Positions 13,088 through 26,990 of a DNA stretch of 64,000 bases are shown here, in pieces. Where the stretch lies: positions 339,141 to 403,140 of the forward strand of contig QANU01014112.1 of the NCBI GenBank assembly GCA_003254905.1, read 5' to 3'. The notes under the pieces are model-generated. The model made no database searches. It was given only the letters and a program-made list of their open reading frames with translations, and was not told the DNA's origin. This stretch comes from Nissolia schottii (taxonomy: Eukaryota; Streptophyta; Magnoliopsida; Fabales; Fabaceae). A program made the position numbers and the translations under genes. Every line of letters starts with the position of its first letter. The stretch's first letter is position 1.

Positions 13088-16000
13088 TCACAAGTCAATT
13101 CCTAGATCATTTGCCAGTTGAAGTATGCCACGCATTTGAAGGTATGGATTCTCTAACAGTTTTTCGTTGTTGCTCTGTGCATTGCCAACATAAAAGATGA
13201 TCATGTAAGTGACAAGTTGATACCAAAGCTCATTTAAACACGAGACCAACACGCTAATCTCAGTTTTACTAAAATAATAGAAGAGTAAGTTAATAATTAA
13301 ATAAAAGGTACCTGTTGAGCCTTAACAACGAGATTCTGAAGCATATGCTGATATTTCTCTGGCTTTTCAGTCATCATTCGCTGCAGCAATTGGGAAATAA
13401 TTACAGATTATTATATTTTCAAACCTAATACAAACATTTTCAACAAGAAAAATAAGTTAAAATCCATGCCTTCAGAAGAAAAGCAGCAGAATAATATGCC
13501 ACTCTTGAGTCTGTGTCATCCAGAAGTTCCCTGCCAGGAGCAACAAGATTTGAGCATTATGACAATGCATAAAGGTTACAAAAAAGGAAAACTAATAAAT
13601 TTACAAAGAGCATACAAGTTTAGAATCACCTAAAAAATTGTTCTAGACCAACTTCTTCAAAAGCAACAGGATCTGCTGTGCATTTACCAATAAGAAGTAG
13701 GAGAAGTGTGGCTCGAATATCAGATGTTGCACCCGGCAGGTTTCCTCTTCCTTTACTTCCAACAGCAACACCCAATGCAATATCGTCCGTTGCTGCTCCC
13801 GCCAATTGAATTAGTGGCCAATATAACAAGGCAGCCGGAACACGCGCAATTAATTGCATTGGGACAATGGCCCGCCCTTGAAGAAGTGCTGCCATTGATG
13901 CAGTCTCGTGATCCAGCTGGTAGTTATTATAGCTGGATCCTTTATTAGCTTCTTCCTTGTTAGTTTCATCCCAGTGAACCGTGTCTTGTTTGAGGGCATG
14001 GTTGTCACTATCAGACTTTCTGCCTCCCATTGTAGAATTTTGATTTCTACCATTTTGCACACCATCTCCAAATGACAGACTAGAAGGAGGAACTCTTAGG
14101 CACAATTGGGAGAATAGTATGTCACACGTCTGTTTAGAAACAAATAAAGGGTTGAGCAAAACCTCAAACAGAAGCACTAAACATTTACCAAAATAGAAAA
14201 TTCTCCAACAATGCTCCAAGCAGCCATATAAACAAATTGCATTTAACATTCATTATATACATAAATTTTAAGCAGTACCAATGTCACCCTTTCAGCTACT
14301 GTTGTCTAGGTGATTTCAGATTTTGTGGTAGTCATTTAATTTATTATGAAATGCTTCTTCACCTGACAAACAAACCCATTTTATTACATATCATTAAAGA
14401 CCAATCTCTATCAACCAAGGAAGATGGACTTTTCATAACAACTTCCCCCAACAACACCAGATTGGCAAAGCGCGGTGTTCTGCTACCCTTTCTTTGGTCC
14501 ATAACTAGTCTGGTTTCCCACGATTTTATAAGCTTTTTGTTACTATGACATGAGAATAATTAGTAGAAATGCATTTTGAGAATTACCTTCAGAATATTGA
14601 TGCGGTCTGTTTCATTTATCAGAAACACCAAGGACAAAGCACTGCTCATTGTGTCAATCATTGCATTAGCTTTCTCTAGATGCCAATCTTTCTTCCCAGG
14701 GCCAAGATCTTTGCTGCTTGAGTGTTGCATTTCATGCTCATCTAACAAAAATTTGCATCTCATAAGAAGCCTTTCAAGAACATACAAAAATCCCCATCTA
14801 ATATAGTTGTATTTCGACTTTAAAAGACCACACATCAGTAAAATGGACAAAGGAACATCGGATGTATTCAAAGAATCTGGAATTCCAGCTTGAGCAATTT
14901 TCTTCTGGAAATATTGGATGCTTGACCATATATCTCCGTCTCTTTCACCACTAATTTCAGCAATAAGCAAATCACCTAACCAGATATACCCATTTTGACG
15001 GTAAGACATCCGTTCAGAATGAAGAAGAGAATGTAAAGTGGCCCATGAGTGCTTTGCCTGCAAACTCCCATTTCGTAGAGCCATGCCATCCATATTTTCC
15101 AGAAATTTGTGGGATTTGGTTATCTGAATCATATGAGTGAACTCTTTGTCCAAATGAGTGAAAGAACTTATTATTGCATCAAATTTCTCGGCTACAATTT
15201 CTAACAGCTGCAAAGATTAAAAAGAAACAGATTAATATATAAACAGTTTAAAATTGAAAGTGGCAACAAATTTCTAGTCAATAATTAATTGAAATAATGA
15301 AGAGAAAATAAAACTACATTTGAACTTATTATCCAGCGAATTAGAGCAAAAACTAAGGTAAAGGCAGACACAGCACAGTTAAAACAATTAATAGCTCAGT
15401 CTTTTTACATATCAGTTATTTACACTTGCACCAAATTGATGTTGTAATGGAGAAAAATCTTTCAAATTTTGTTTACCAAAAAAGGTAAGACTCATAAGCA
15501 GATTTAATTTCACAAGGAGATTTTTTTATGAAAGACAAATCCAAATCAGCAATAACATGAATCATCATCATGAATATTATACACACAATAAACATAACCT
15601 TTTCTTCCAAAACACTGCTAATGCCATATGAATTTGAAGTATAAACAAATTTAACAAGTCATTAATTATACTTCACATTGGCTTTTCACCCACAATGATT
15701 TCAAAATCTTATATTTTCTTGAAATCATAGCACAGCCTTATGTTGAAGGTATTCCAGAAGGCTATACATAATTATTATGAGTATAGCCCTTTTGCATGTC
15801 TTCTCCAGAGTCCAGAAGGTTAAATATAACCTTGACAAACAAATCCATGCAGCAATCTTTTTGTCTACATTTTTCTAAGAAACCGATCTCAAAGGTTGTT
15901 GGTATTAACAAAACCACTTGAAGGACTTATTATGTCTACCAACAGATGTATGAAACATCCACTGAAGGAGGGGAGGAGAAGAGCAGGGAGTAATGAGGAG

Positions 16001-19000
16001 GAGCATGCTGAAATTCGTGAAAAGTATGGCCCTAAAACCTTAAAGCATACAGTCAAGGGAAAAATGGAAGTACCATATTTAGTCGTTCACTGTTTGGATA
16101 TCTGGACAGAGCAGATGCAATTGATCTTCTCAAAATCTCCCCAATACCTTCCACCCCAAGTTTAACAGAAATATAAAATGCTTCAGGAGCATTTGTTTGA
16201 GCAAGTAGAGCAGCAAGAGGCTGGATCTCATCATCACTATATTCATTGACTCCTGTCACTGTACATGTTTCATTTATTTGATGCAGAATGTAGTCAAAAA
16301 GCACTGAATACAGATTTTTCCTCTCTTCTCTTGAATTTGCAAGGGAATACTGAATCCAACATAAAAAGCAGGAGAAAATCAGACAGTTTGAAACAAAATA
16401 ACAATATTATACTTAGTTATGTACTTTATTCTACACTTTATACTAATAGCAGCAACTACAAAGCCTCTTCCCACTCGCTGAGGTCGGCCACATGGATCAG
16501 TCAAAACCAAAGAAGCGTCCTATTATAAACTGAATGATACATAGAAAGCCTGAAAAAAAGCCTTTTCTCACTTTATGCTAATGTGGAGAAAAAGAAGCTG
16601 GAATCTTACAAATTAAATGATACGGAAAAAGTAAATTGGGGGCAGCAAGCAATCACAAGTTCACAACATTATTGATAAATTCATAAAAAGATTTTAAAAT
16701 CCCAAATTCAAATAACAAGATGAACTGAAAAAAATGGGAAATTATATATTACACTCTAGCCTAAACATCTATTACCCAATATTTGAAGCATGAATCCTCA
16801 ATGCTCTATTACAATCGTCAACAGTATGGAACACAATTTTGTTGATATACACTATTAAAGATGCAGAAGTATAGTTATATTAATAATAAATCTTACTGGA
16901 AGTATATCAAGATTGATGTTAAAAGATATGCATACCTCAATAAAAATAAATTGAACTCCTCCAATCAGATCAAGTTGATCCACAAGAAACTTTGGTGTGC
17001 TAAGTACAGATTCAACAGCTTCATCCGGAACTTCATAAAACATGTTGGTTAACATGGAAATAAGCTTACAATGAACTAATTCTGCCCAAGAATTCTCCCT
17101 GCTGGTTCTTATGAGTTCCTTCATAACCTAAAGGCAAATTGTGATGTGAGCGATTAAATTAGACACAGACATCATAACTCATGACACAATACTTGTAGTA
17201 GGAAAACGGTGTTATTTCTTACCCTTATGTCTAGACCTTGCAAACGGTTTCTCCAAATCTTTCCTCTATCACAGACAAAATAAAGCAAACAGCTAAGAGC
17301 AGATGCCCAGACAGATTCCTCCTTTTCTTCAGTCTGTAGAAAGCAGCAAATCAGCATTCAATGGTAAGAAGCTATAAGAACAGCAGGATTAGACCATTGT
17401 CAGAGAAAAAGCAGAGAGACAGAAAACGTAATTGGTTAATGTACTCCCAAGCAAGTGCTATTATCACACTACAAATCTACCTAAAATAGCTATCGCTCTT
17501 TTAACATAAAACAAAGCTATGAATTCAATGATCTCAATGTTGTCAAAAGACTATGCAGTTTTGTCTTCTATCCGAATTTCAAATCATTTATCTCATTATC
17601 TTTCATCCAAAAAAAAAACCTCCTCGTTAGACCTCCCATGGCAACCCATTTATAACATGAATCAACATCATAGCATATGAAACAGAAATCAATGTGTTGA
17701 ATGTTTAAAGTAAAACGTTGAAATCAATTAGATGATCCCAACCAAGAAAATTATTATTAAACAAAAAGCAATAATCTTGTCCAACAACTTTTTCTTCCCA
17801 ACTATACCTGAACAAGAAGAAGTAGTATCTCATACAGAATATTCAAAATCCAAGATACAAAATTGTTAATTGCAGAGATACTGTCCAGTTTGCTCTTGGA
17901 ATTTCCTTTTTGGCTTCCTTCAGCCATAAGTTGAGTGTCACTGTCATAATAGGATTCTTGAGAATATTCTTCAATTGTGGAAACATCATCAGCAATCATT
18001 GGTTCTAGAAGATGAGCATGAACCCCAAGGTTTAGAATTATATCAAAAGCACGGACCCTGCATGCTGTTTTAGAAGAACTAAGCATCTCCTGAAAGATGT
18101 GTTTGAAATATCAATTAGTAACAATAAAACAATTACAGTATTCTCATAACAGAGAAAAAGTACGTTATTGATGCATCACCTCAAGCATAGAAAGAGTGAG
18201 AGGTGCAGCTGTCCGAGAATCTAAGACATACCTACAAAACAATGTTTTTATGGCCAACAACATACATAATCAACTCACAAAATAGAACAAAAAGCATACA
18301 AGTGTGAAATAATACGACAAGCAAGGCCAAGCATTGACTGAAACATAGAAATCAGGAATATATGGTAAAATGATAGGACATGCTTTGGGGAAAAGAGACG
18401 GCAACCAAGAAAGGAATAATAAATAAAAGACAACAATTGATTGAAACATACATGTCAATTACAAGTTTAATAAGGACGCTCACAGCCACATCCATTGATG
18501 GTTTCCCACTGTGATTGCTTAGTCTAGTTGACAGCGATACTGTCATAACATTGGTATTTGGGGAAGATGACCCTGAGCAAACTGCGGCAATTACGTCACG
18601 TACCTCAGCAGGGTTCAAGCGTAAAGGTTGTTGCTCACTGGTCAGCGATAGAGAACATTTTGAGATACAGAAACACAAGGAAAATCAATTATTAACAACT
18701 AGTGTATGATTGATAATTGTAATTTCTTTTCTGAAAACACACCTTCACTGTTTTCTATCAATTAATAATTCATATGTCATATCCTTTAACAATAAGTACA
18801 AGGTAAGAATGAATTATGATGGCCACACCAAATAATGTAGGAAGAAAATGATGATAATAAAGCAAAAAGGTGTAAACATATGTAACATGTTCATCATGAT
18901 GTGCAGGTCAAAGGACCTCCTCCTACAAGTACATCGCATAATCAAATGAAAGTTACATTAGCAACAAAATGATGATGAAAATAAGGGCTAAAGGAGAGAA

Positions 19001-22000
19001 ATAACCTGTCCTTGTATTAATGTGTTTGATAAAAAAAATCTTTCATGTGCCTTCACCCCATTTTAGCTTTTTGAGAGATGGCTAATAACATAATATCAGA
19101 GCCTCTATAGCTAAGAGGACTAGAGTTCATTTCCTTTTAACCCATTCTTCTAATTAAAGTCAAACTTCAACACAAGGTAGAATGGGAAGTTGCATTGTCT
19201 ATATTTCAAAACCAAAGAGCTCGGGGACATGTTAGATATAAAAACCGTTAACACTAAATCTGTTGGGAGAGATGGTTCATGAAAGATAAAATGAAATTAA
19301 AAGCATAAACCATCAACAAAAGGCTGTAAAAATAGCAGACACTAATAATTAAATATAATATATACCAGAGTAAACTATTAGTCATAAAAGTATTTATCTT
19401 GGGAGTAACTTTAAGGAAGGTTAGAAGTTTTAGGATCATGTAATCATGCAGCATTGCTTCGAAAGAAATGCCTGCCATTAGATTTATACATTTCTTATTG
19501 CAGTTCTGCTCAAACTAAAATTGATGGAAAAAAAATTCTGAATCTAAATTGTAAAGCAATTATGCTAATTTGAAAAAATCGTGTTAAAACCCTACATTAT
19601 AGCACCCGATTTCAGATGCAGTGAATACATAGGCAAACATTTATAAAAAAAAATTGTTGAAGAATTTATATCATCACTATGATCTATACCTGTAATGACG
19701 ATACTGGAAAAGCTGTCGAGCTCGGGGACGGAAGGTAACCACTGGAGAATCCTCCCTGTAGAAACAGCAATGTTCAGAATAACAAATTACACAATGAAAT
19801 GCCTTCAGCATACCAAAGTAATGAAAAAATTAACACTTTTACATTTCCCTTGAGGGTAAAAAGTATATCAAACATTTTCCCTATAGAAATAAAATCAATC
19901 TGCAGAGAAGCAATTCAATTATTTATCGCGTCAATTAAGGCATTCAAACCAAGGGTTATCAGATGATTTTTAGGAAGAAAAAAAATATCAACGTTAGTTA
20001 TCTGATAGAAGAACGTGCCAAATTTGACGAGAGCCTGGTTTTGTGCGTTTAGATGCTGTTATTGCTCTCAGGTGTGGACGAGCAGAAGTAGAATTAGTAA
20101 TTGGTGTTACTGGAGAAGACTGCAGCAGTTGATCCAGATATGGCATATCGTCAGTTCCAAAAAACTTCCATGGTTGCCCGTTCATCTTAGATTCAATGTC
20201 TCCTACTAGTAGGGCTGCTGCACCTACTTCTAAGAAATTATGTGCTCTCATGTCTTGCGAATTCGCAGAACGATCACTATATCAAAACATATCATATAAC
20301 AAAGTCAATTTCTGAAGCACTATCAGATGGGATAAGTAACAGGAAAAGCAGAAGTATAAGTTACAGTGGTAATTATTAAGCATAAAATATTATTTACTTT
20401 TCAGCCCCTGTTGTTGATGACTGGGGTTCGTCAAGCCAGCGCCATTTCAGAACATCATGGGCAATGAACCCAAATTCATCCTTTTCATCAATTTTTTCGA
20501 TCTTTGATAACTTTGAAACAGATGGCACAATTGAATCTTTCTCTGATGTTTCTGGAATACTTGCTGCTGGATTTAGTTGTGAATTGAAGGATTTACTCAG
20601 CAAAGATGACAATGTTGGCAGTGATTGTCCAGACGAAGAAGGTGGTCCAGCAAATGAAGCTGGTTGAAAAAGGCGTTTCGGAATGTGTTGAGCCACTAGG
20701 GATCGCACATAACTCAGTGACTTCACAAGTGCCTCAGAAGCAACACTAGATACAGGCAAAGGAGATGGATTTGTAGATGATGTTGATGCCCCGGATTGTC
20801 GATTCAAAGAACGCGGCCATGGTTGATTTGGGTTCACATCACATTCAGCAATTATGGTTGAACAAAAACGATCTATCTGAAGTAAGGTCTCCTCACTTGG
20901 TTTGTATCTGTATTAATTAACAAGTTGTGAACACTTAATGGCAAAACAGAAATAACAAAATATGGTTTCTTGTCCAATATGCAATCAAATAATGAAAAGA
21001 TGGTAATTTCATGTTCCAGTTCGGCTTTTTGGCTAAGATCAAGTGTAGAAAGTAATAGAAATGCATTGAACTAATAAATAAAAAATATTTAAACAGTACA
21101 GTTCATTATTTAAGGACAATGAGATTACTGTTGCCATGAGAACAAGAAAAAATTGTCCACTAAAGCTGTGATTAATATAAGGGAAAGATGGATTCCAGGA
21201 CGATGAGGTTACTGTTGTTTAATCGAACTATATGGTTACCAAGAATGCATCATTATTCTTCATGTGAAATTGGTAAAGCAAAATAACATTTCTTCCAACA
21301 AATTAGTACTTGAAAAGTACAAGCTCAATGTCAGCACAATGTTTATTTAGCATCAACCAAGCAAACCATGTGAACGGAAGATATAGCAAAGATTTTTTGG
21401 CATGCATGAGAAGATACCTTCCAATACCATCATCTTTTCAGTAATGTTAAGGATTCCAAGTGCAAAAAAGTGTAAAATAAATTGACATTTTTATTCAAAG
21501 AGTGAACACTATAGTAACAACCAACTACATGAAATACAATGGCAAGGAGATAGGTTATGTCTCATGGATACAATGCTTGAAACTATTGAATATCCACTTA
21601 CGCAAGTACCATACCTTAGGAGATACCGCTTCAAAAGAGCTACACACCTTGAGACCACTGCAGGACTGGTGAAAATAGTGTAAATGTTAGATGAGGTAAA
21701 ATGAAATTTGAAATGGTTGCCATAATACTAAAACGCTAGAGTAATAAAGAAAACCAAACAATAGCAATGTGAATCTGAAAAAGAAGTAATAAATATATAA
21801 TAAACTGAAGTTGTGAACAGATGCTTGAAGACTTACTTGGTGTTACTAACAAGCACTAAACCTAAACAGTAACAGAGATGATTAAGACACACTACACATA
21901 TCATTTCCTTGTCATTATCTGGTCCAGATTTTATCAATGTCTAAAAACAAATATTGCATAACAAGTCTCACAAATACAACACCATGCACGTGAACAATTT

Positions 22001-23648
22001 AGATACATTAGCTTCTTATTCAAGGGGAAAAAAAAATAGCTCTTCATCTTTAGTACCCTACATGATCAACGTTACAGGGATGCACACAACATGCTTCCTC
22101 CAACAACAAGCTCAATGAATGACATTGTCTAAAGTGCGCTGCATAATGGTTGTAAAGCAACGGTTTTAAGCAATCTGGATGGTATCGCCAACTACCCCAT
22201 CTCAACAAATCAATGTGACAATTACCTGCGCTCCCTCTCTGCAATAGCATGTTCCAGAATTGCACTATAGGCCAAGTCTGTGGTTGCAGGGGATTTCAGA
22301 TAGTCCTGCAATCATATTCGAAGTCATAAATTTTGTAAAGATAAGAACTTGGCAATGGTGCATCAAATATAACGGCACAATAATGCGCAACCAAATGGCT
22401 TCAGTCATTGTATACCACGGAGAGTGACAGGTACCATAAAAAGCAGGCTACATAATGAGATACAAAATTATGTTTCAGACAGTTAGAATTCCCCACACAA
22501 CACATGCAGAGAACGTACAATGACTTCAGTTTTTCCACAATGACTTAAAGAATCCCAATTAGAGGAAGCAAATCTGTTGTGGTTTCACATTCAGCCCATG
22601 TGTACAAATACTTGTAAAAAAAACACATTCTGATACATTAAATACTTATCACCTTGTCAGATACAGTAAATGCTATCATTCTCAGTACACATGATACACT
22701 ATCGTAACGCTTTGAAGAGAGAGATTATACGGTAGACAACAATCGCATTAAAAGATACACAATAAATATAAACTTTCCATAAATGACTTGAGACACTGCC
22801 AGCATCATGAGCTTAAACAAAGACAACAACACTCATTTATTCAGAGTACCTATAAAGCTTCTACTTGTATGCATCATAACGCAACCGTTCAAACTTGTTC
22901 ACATATCAGCAACAAAATTTAAGAAAAGAACTTTCACCACATACATAATAAAGAAGCATTTATTACATTACCAGACATGAACTATATCAAGAACCCCCTC
23001 ACAGATTCAACTTCAAACTAAAAATTAAAGAATGAGAGTAGCAGCTAGCTAATTAAACTCTCAGAGCTTCCCACAAGTAAAATCAGCCATACAACACTAA
23101 CAAAACTGCCCCTAGCACATTCCTGTTCTACAAATTCCAACTTTGCTGAGCATACATGAGAACACTTTAAGGCCACTTGATCCTACTTCCATTCCAAGCA
23201 AAAGGAACTTGGGTATAATAACTTTCTATTTTCAACCAAACAACAGTCAATGTCAAATTCACATTATACAACAAACCAAAAGAAAAAGGTACTAGTGTGT
23301 GTTTAATTTAGCTTATTTCATCAAGTTAAAAAGACCCATTTATCCTGCAACCACGTGAATTTCATTCCACAAACACAAATCAAGCACCCCCAATTTTACA
23401 AAGCAAAAAATCTTAAGACAACCAATATAATAAAAACTAAAAACTACACAGACACAGATATAAAGATCTTCGGGACAAACCCGGAGGGTTCTGGAAGGTT
23501 CGTTGCTGGCGGCGGAGGTGATGGCGGGCGGCGAGGAGAGGCAGTCGGCGACGGCGCGGCGGAGGGGCTCCGGCAGCTTCCGCAGGGAGGAGGATCTCAG
23601 CCTGGAGACGGAACCCGCGCCGCTCAGCTGCGGGCAGAAGCTAGACAT
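13088..23648 (-). CDS. Conserved plant protein of unknown function (At3g12590-like), 17 exons
   Basis: Exons (minus strand): 23648-23481, 22305-22226, 21665-21615, 20907-20398, 20276-20015, 19751-19690, 18637-18452, 18231-18180, 18089-17808, 17333-17223, 17127-16936, 16349-16074, 15207-14587, 14129-13630, 13530-13470, 13380-13312, 13174-13088. All phases join, giving 1189 aa from MSSFCPQLSG to a C-terminus ILQLANDLGIDL. The N-terminus includes LRKLPEPLRRAVADCL, then DYLKSPATTDLAYSAILEH. Much of the rest is helical, with a Ser/Pro-rich linker near residues 140-170. No catalytic motif is visible. Length and both termini match a family conserved in plants that I recall as At3g12590, which has no established function. 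The intron after exon 15 appears to begin with GC instead of GT. Confidence is high for the gene, and none is claimed for function. Confidence 0.85.
22306..23480. other. First intron of the At3g12590-like gene
   Basis: Long AT-rich intron of about 1.2 kb between the donor after residue 56 and the acceptor at 22306. No other gene or repeat was seen in it. Confidence 0.7.
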
Positions 23649-26267
23649 TTGGGGATTTCGATTTTTAGGTTCGAATCACCCAAAAAAAATATAATAATTA
23701 ATAAATAATAATAGAGAAAAAAGGAACTGTCAGCGAATCTCGAATTGGACGAAGATAGTTGTGGATGTGTTGTACATTTCAGCAATCGAACAATCCGAGA
23801 TATAAAGAAAGAGAGTGTGCAGTTTATGTGTTTGTGTTTATGTGTCTGAAAGAGAAAAAGAGAGAGATTTCAATAAGAAGAAGAGAAGCTAAGAGTGAGT
23901 GTTTCTGTGATTTGTGAGAAAAGGGGGAATTGGTTGAATTTCTTAATTTTAGCGAGTGTGTTTGTGTTAGCTGTGCGTAGAGGCATAGTTTTATGAACAC
24001 TTGTGAGCTGGCATGCGCTAAACTTATATGATTCTTATAATTAATCAAAAAAATATAATATAATATAATAAAATAAATTAAATATATTGTTAATTTTTTA
24101 GTCCAAAACTACGAATTTATTAGATTATTATAGGAGAGATTATGTTTCATCTTAAAAAATAAAAAAATAAAAAACTTGGTTGGGAGAACGAGTCAATTTA
24201 GTTTCAATAATCTGTCATGTGATCGACAAAGTATCGAGTTAAGCTAGTTTTCATTCAATACTTGATCCACTTCAAGTCAAGCTAACTTGATTGGCTTTGA
24301 GTCGAATGAGTTTGAGAAGTTGAGCCGAGTTGGTGTAATTGATGTACATCCCTAGTTATTAAGAGGGGGATAGTGGTGAGGGCAAAGTAGTAGTTGGCTA
24401 GAAGTCCTATATTTAAGTCTCCATAATATGCAAATAATTTTTTTTCATGCCTTTTTTTTATATGACAAAGTTATGTTTGATTTTTTTACCATTAATCAAA
24501 AATGTGAAACTTATGCATGACATGGGCAATTACAACATTAATGGTAAAATATTAAGTATGACATTATTATGTGAAAAAAATAATATGAGAGAATCAATTT
24601 CTTAATACCACTTACCAACACATGGTTGGAGTGATAAGGAACTCCAACTCCTTAATCAATGATGCCAAGTTCGAGTTTTGGGGATATAACAATTTGTACT
24701 AAAAGAAATCACTCATTTTAAATGGATCATTCAGTTTCTCTAATCAAATATAGTCAATATATCAAAAGTTTATTAAACATTGGTGGTTAAAATAAAATAT
24801 AAAATCTCAATACGGAGAAAGGGGAAAAAAAATACTAACTATAATTCGAGTTAAGTTAATTTGTAATTTTTTATTTAGAAGACCAAAATTAAAAATACTA
24901 CAATTAATGATGACAAGGTCAAACTATTTAAAGTTATCAGAGATTAGTATAATAGTGTGTCAATTTGAGTAAGGTTTCTAGTTTTAAATGTTCTCTCTTT
25001 TATGAGCTGGAATGGACTGTTATTGAGAAATCAATCTTCGGAAATGCGGTTTCCTTGTATAGAAGTTGTCAGTGGATGTCCGAATAACTTGGACATACGA
25101 TTCTTTTTTTCATACAGAAATGGTAAGTGTTTAATTTGGGTTATGTTTTTGACTAATTGTTAAATTATGATACAAGTACAGCAAACGCTTAACTAAATTG
25201 ATGTGAGACATTATAAAAATTAATGTTAACTAAGTTAACACTCATTCATTCAAAGCACCTAATGTCATTGTTATCGAGCTGCTCCAAGTCAAATTGAAGA
25301 TTTATTTTTCATAATGCCTTCAACTTCTAAATAACTCCCAATAGATTTATGTTCCATCCAAAAAAAATGTGCTTGGTTTCTTGTTATTTTGATCTCTCCC
25401 CTTCGGTTCTAAGAACACAAGGAAGATGTCAACTACTCAATAGATTTTGTCTTTATTATTATTTTTTTTAATATTAAGAAGACAAGAAATTTTTGTATAA
25501 ACACAAATTTGCTATATTATTATTGGACACACTTACAATAAAGTTGATGAGATTCACAAATGAATGAATGTCTCTTCGATTAAGTTGATGAAATCCATTT
25601 TTATTGTAAATGTGGCAAAAAAAAATGAGGTGATAAGTTTGTTTTCATATAATAATTTCTCTAAAGAAAGACTTCTTTTTCAAGGTCAATACATTTTTCG
25701 AATTGATGAAAGCCCTCTCTTATACAGTCTAAAAGTAAGAACATACTCATTTCTTAGGATTCTCATATGATAAAGTACAAAGTGGAAGGGACAAATATAT
25801 CCAACCTCATAGTAAAACTGACTTCCATTTTTTTTTTTTTTTTGGTACTGCGTATAAAATGGACTTCGATTATTCTTTTTATACGCTTACATTATTGGAG
25901 GTTTTTTGTTAGGTCTCAAACATCAATGGAATTTTACCAACCCAACATCAATAGAAAAAGTTTACAAATAGGCCCAACTAACTAATGGGCCACACTAGCC
26001 CAAATAATCTTCATTCAGTTAACTAAATGAGCCCAATAAGAATCTTTTTTTAACTGACGAAAAACAAAAACTTTTCTCACTTCTAGAGTGAGTAAACATT
26101 CAAAGGAGAAGACTTCTAGTATAAGGGTCGAGATAGGAATCAAAATGGTCCTTAAATCTTAACCATCTTTCAAATCATTTCATGAAAGGAATGAACCAAA
26201 TCATAATTACTGTAACTTCATAAATTAATACAACTATTTTCAGGACCAATTTGAAAAGTTACTCGTT
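23649..26267. other. Intergenic, including the promoter of the large minus-strand gene
   Basis: The first ~300 bases carry a GA-rich leader (AAGAGAAGCTAAGAG and similar), consistent with the 5' UTR of the gene ending at 13088. The rest is AT-rich with no credible coding exon. A short tRNA-like relic at 24612-24700 is listed separately. Confidence 0.5.
24612..24700 (+). repeat. Possible SINE relic, copy 1
   Basis: A stretch reading TGGTTGGAGTGATAAGGA, then CTCCTTAATCAAT, then AAGTTCGAGT looks like a decayed tRNA A box and B box. A similar stretch occurs at 40553-40625. The match is by eye and the ends are not defined. Confidence 0.3.
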
Positions 26268-26990
26268 CTAGAGTCGTGATATAGTGTTATTTCTCTCATT
26301 AGCGTCTTCAACGCACCGGATCACATCGCCCATGAAGCTCTTTCGATTCTCACCGTACACGTGTCCATCCCACCCTCTCTTCACAAGCCCCTCCGCCAGT
26401 TCCACCGCAGCCTCCATCGTCTCGGCGGCGCTGCCGTGAGCGGAGTCCGCGACACCGAGCCTCACCGCCTCCTTCGCCGTGAGCCTCGCCGCCTTCATCA
26501 CCACCTCCCTTCTCGCCGCCGGCGACCCGACCTTAGCGTTCACGACGGCGACGAACCATCGCGGGATCACGAGATCGATGTCGAGCTCGCTCATGTAGAG
26601 GAAGCCTCGGTCGCCGCGCATCAGAACGTAGTCGTGGCTGAGCGCAAAGACGAATCCGGCGGCGGAGGCGTGGCCGGTGACGGCGGCTATTGTCGGCATC
26701 GGCAGGGTGAGGAGATCGGAGACGACGGAGCGCAGCATGGAGTCCGCGAGGATCGCGCGTTCCAGTTGGGCCTGGGCATGGGCCGGGGCCCGGGTCCAGT
26801 CTAGGTCGTAGCCGTTGGAGAAGAATTTGCCGTGGGCAGTGGTGATGAGGGCGGAGGCGGTGGTGACTTCCTGGCGGACGCGGCGGAGGGAGGCTTGGAC
26901 GGCGGAGAGGAGGGTGGGGTTGAGGCGGTGCTCGCCGTCGCCGGTGAGCGTTAGGATGAAGATGTTGCCACGCTTCTCCAAGGTACACAT
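26268..26990 (-). CDS. ECI: Peroxisomal enoyl-CoA delta-isomerase / hydratase family protein
   Basis: Single-exon gene of 240 aa in the crotonase fold. FFSNGYDLDW (57-66) and GHASAAGFVFALSHDY (106-121) match the two oxyanion-hole segments, and LYMSELDIDL (131-140) carries the conserved catalytic Glu (E135) seen in plant delta3,delta2-enoyl-CoA isomerases. The protein ends in Ser-Arg-Leu, a peroxisomal targeting signal type 1. Family members move the double bond of unsaturated enoyl-CoAs so that beta-oxidation can continue in peroxisomes. Length equals that of plant ECI1-type proteins. The gene is clearly richer in G+C than everything around it and has no intron, as is usual for this family in plants. 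Several long antisense and shifted frames inside it are by-products of that composition. Confidence 0.9.
   Translation of the reverse strand: MCTLEKRGNIFILTLTGDGEHRLNPTLLSAVQASLRRVRQEVTTASALITTAHGKFFSNGYDLDWTRAPAHAQAQLERAILADSMLRSVVSDLLTLPMPTIAAVTGHASAAGFVFALSHDYVLMRGDRGFLYMSELDIDLVIPRWFVAVVNAKVGSPAARREVVMKAARLTAKEAVRLGVADSAHGSAAETMEAAVELAEGLVKRGWDGHVYGENRKSFMGDVIRCVEDANERNNTISRL

Noticed and set aside
26361..26988. Long open frames on both strands overlapping the isomerase gene
   Set aside because: High G+C removes stop codons in all frames. Only the frame ending in SRL shows crotonase motifs.
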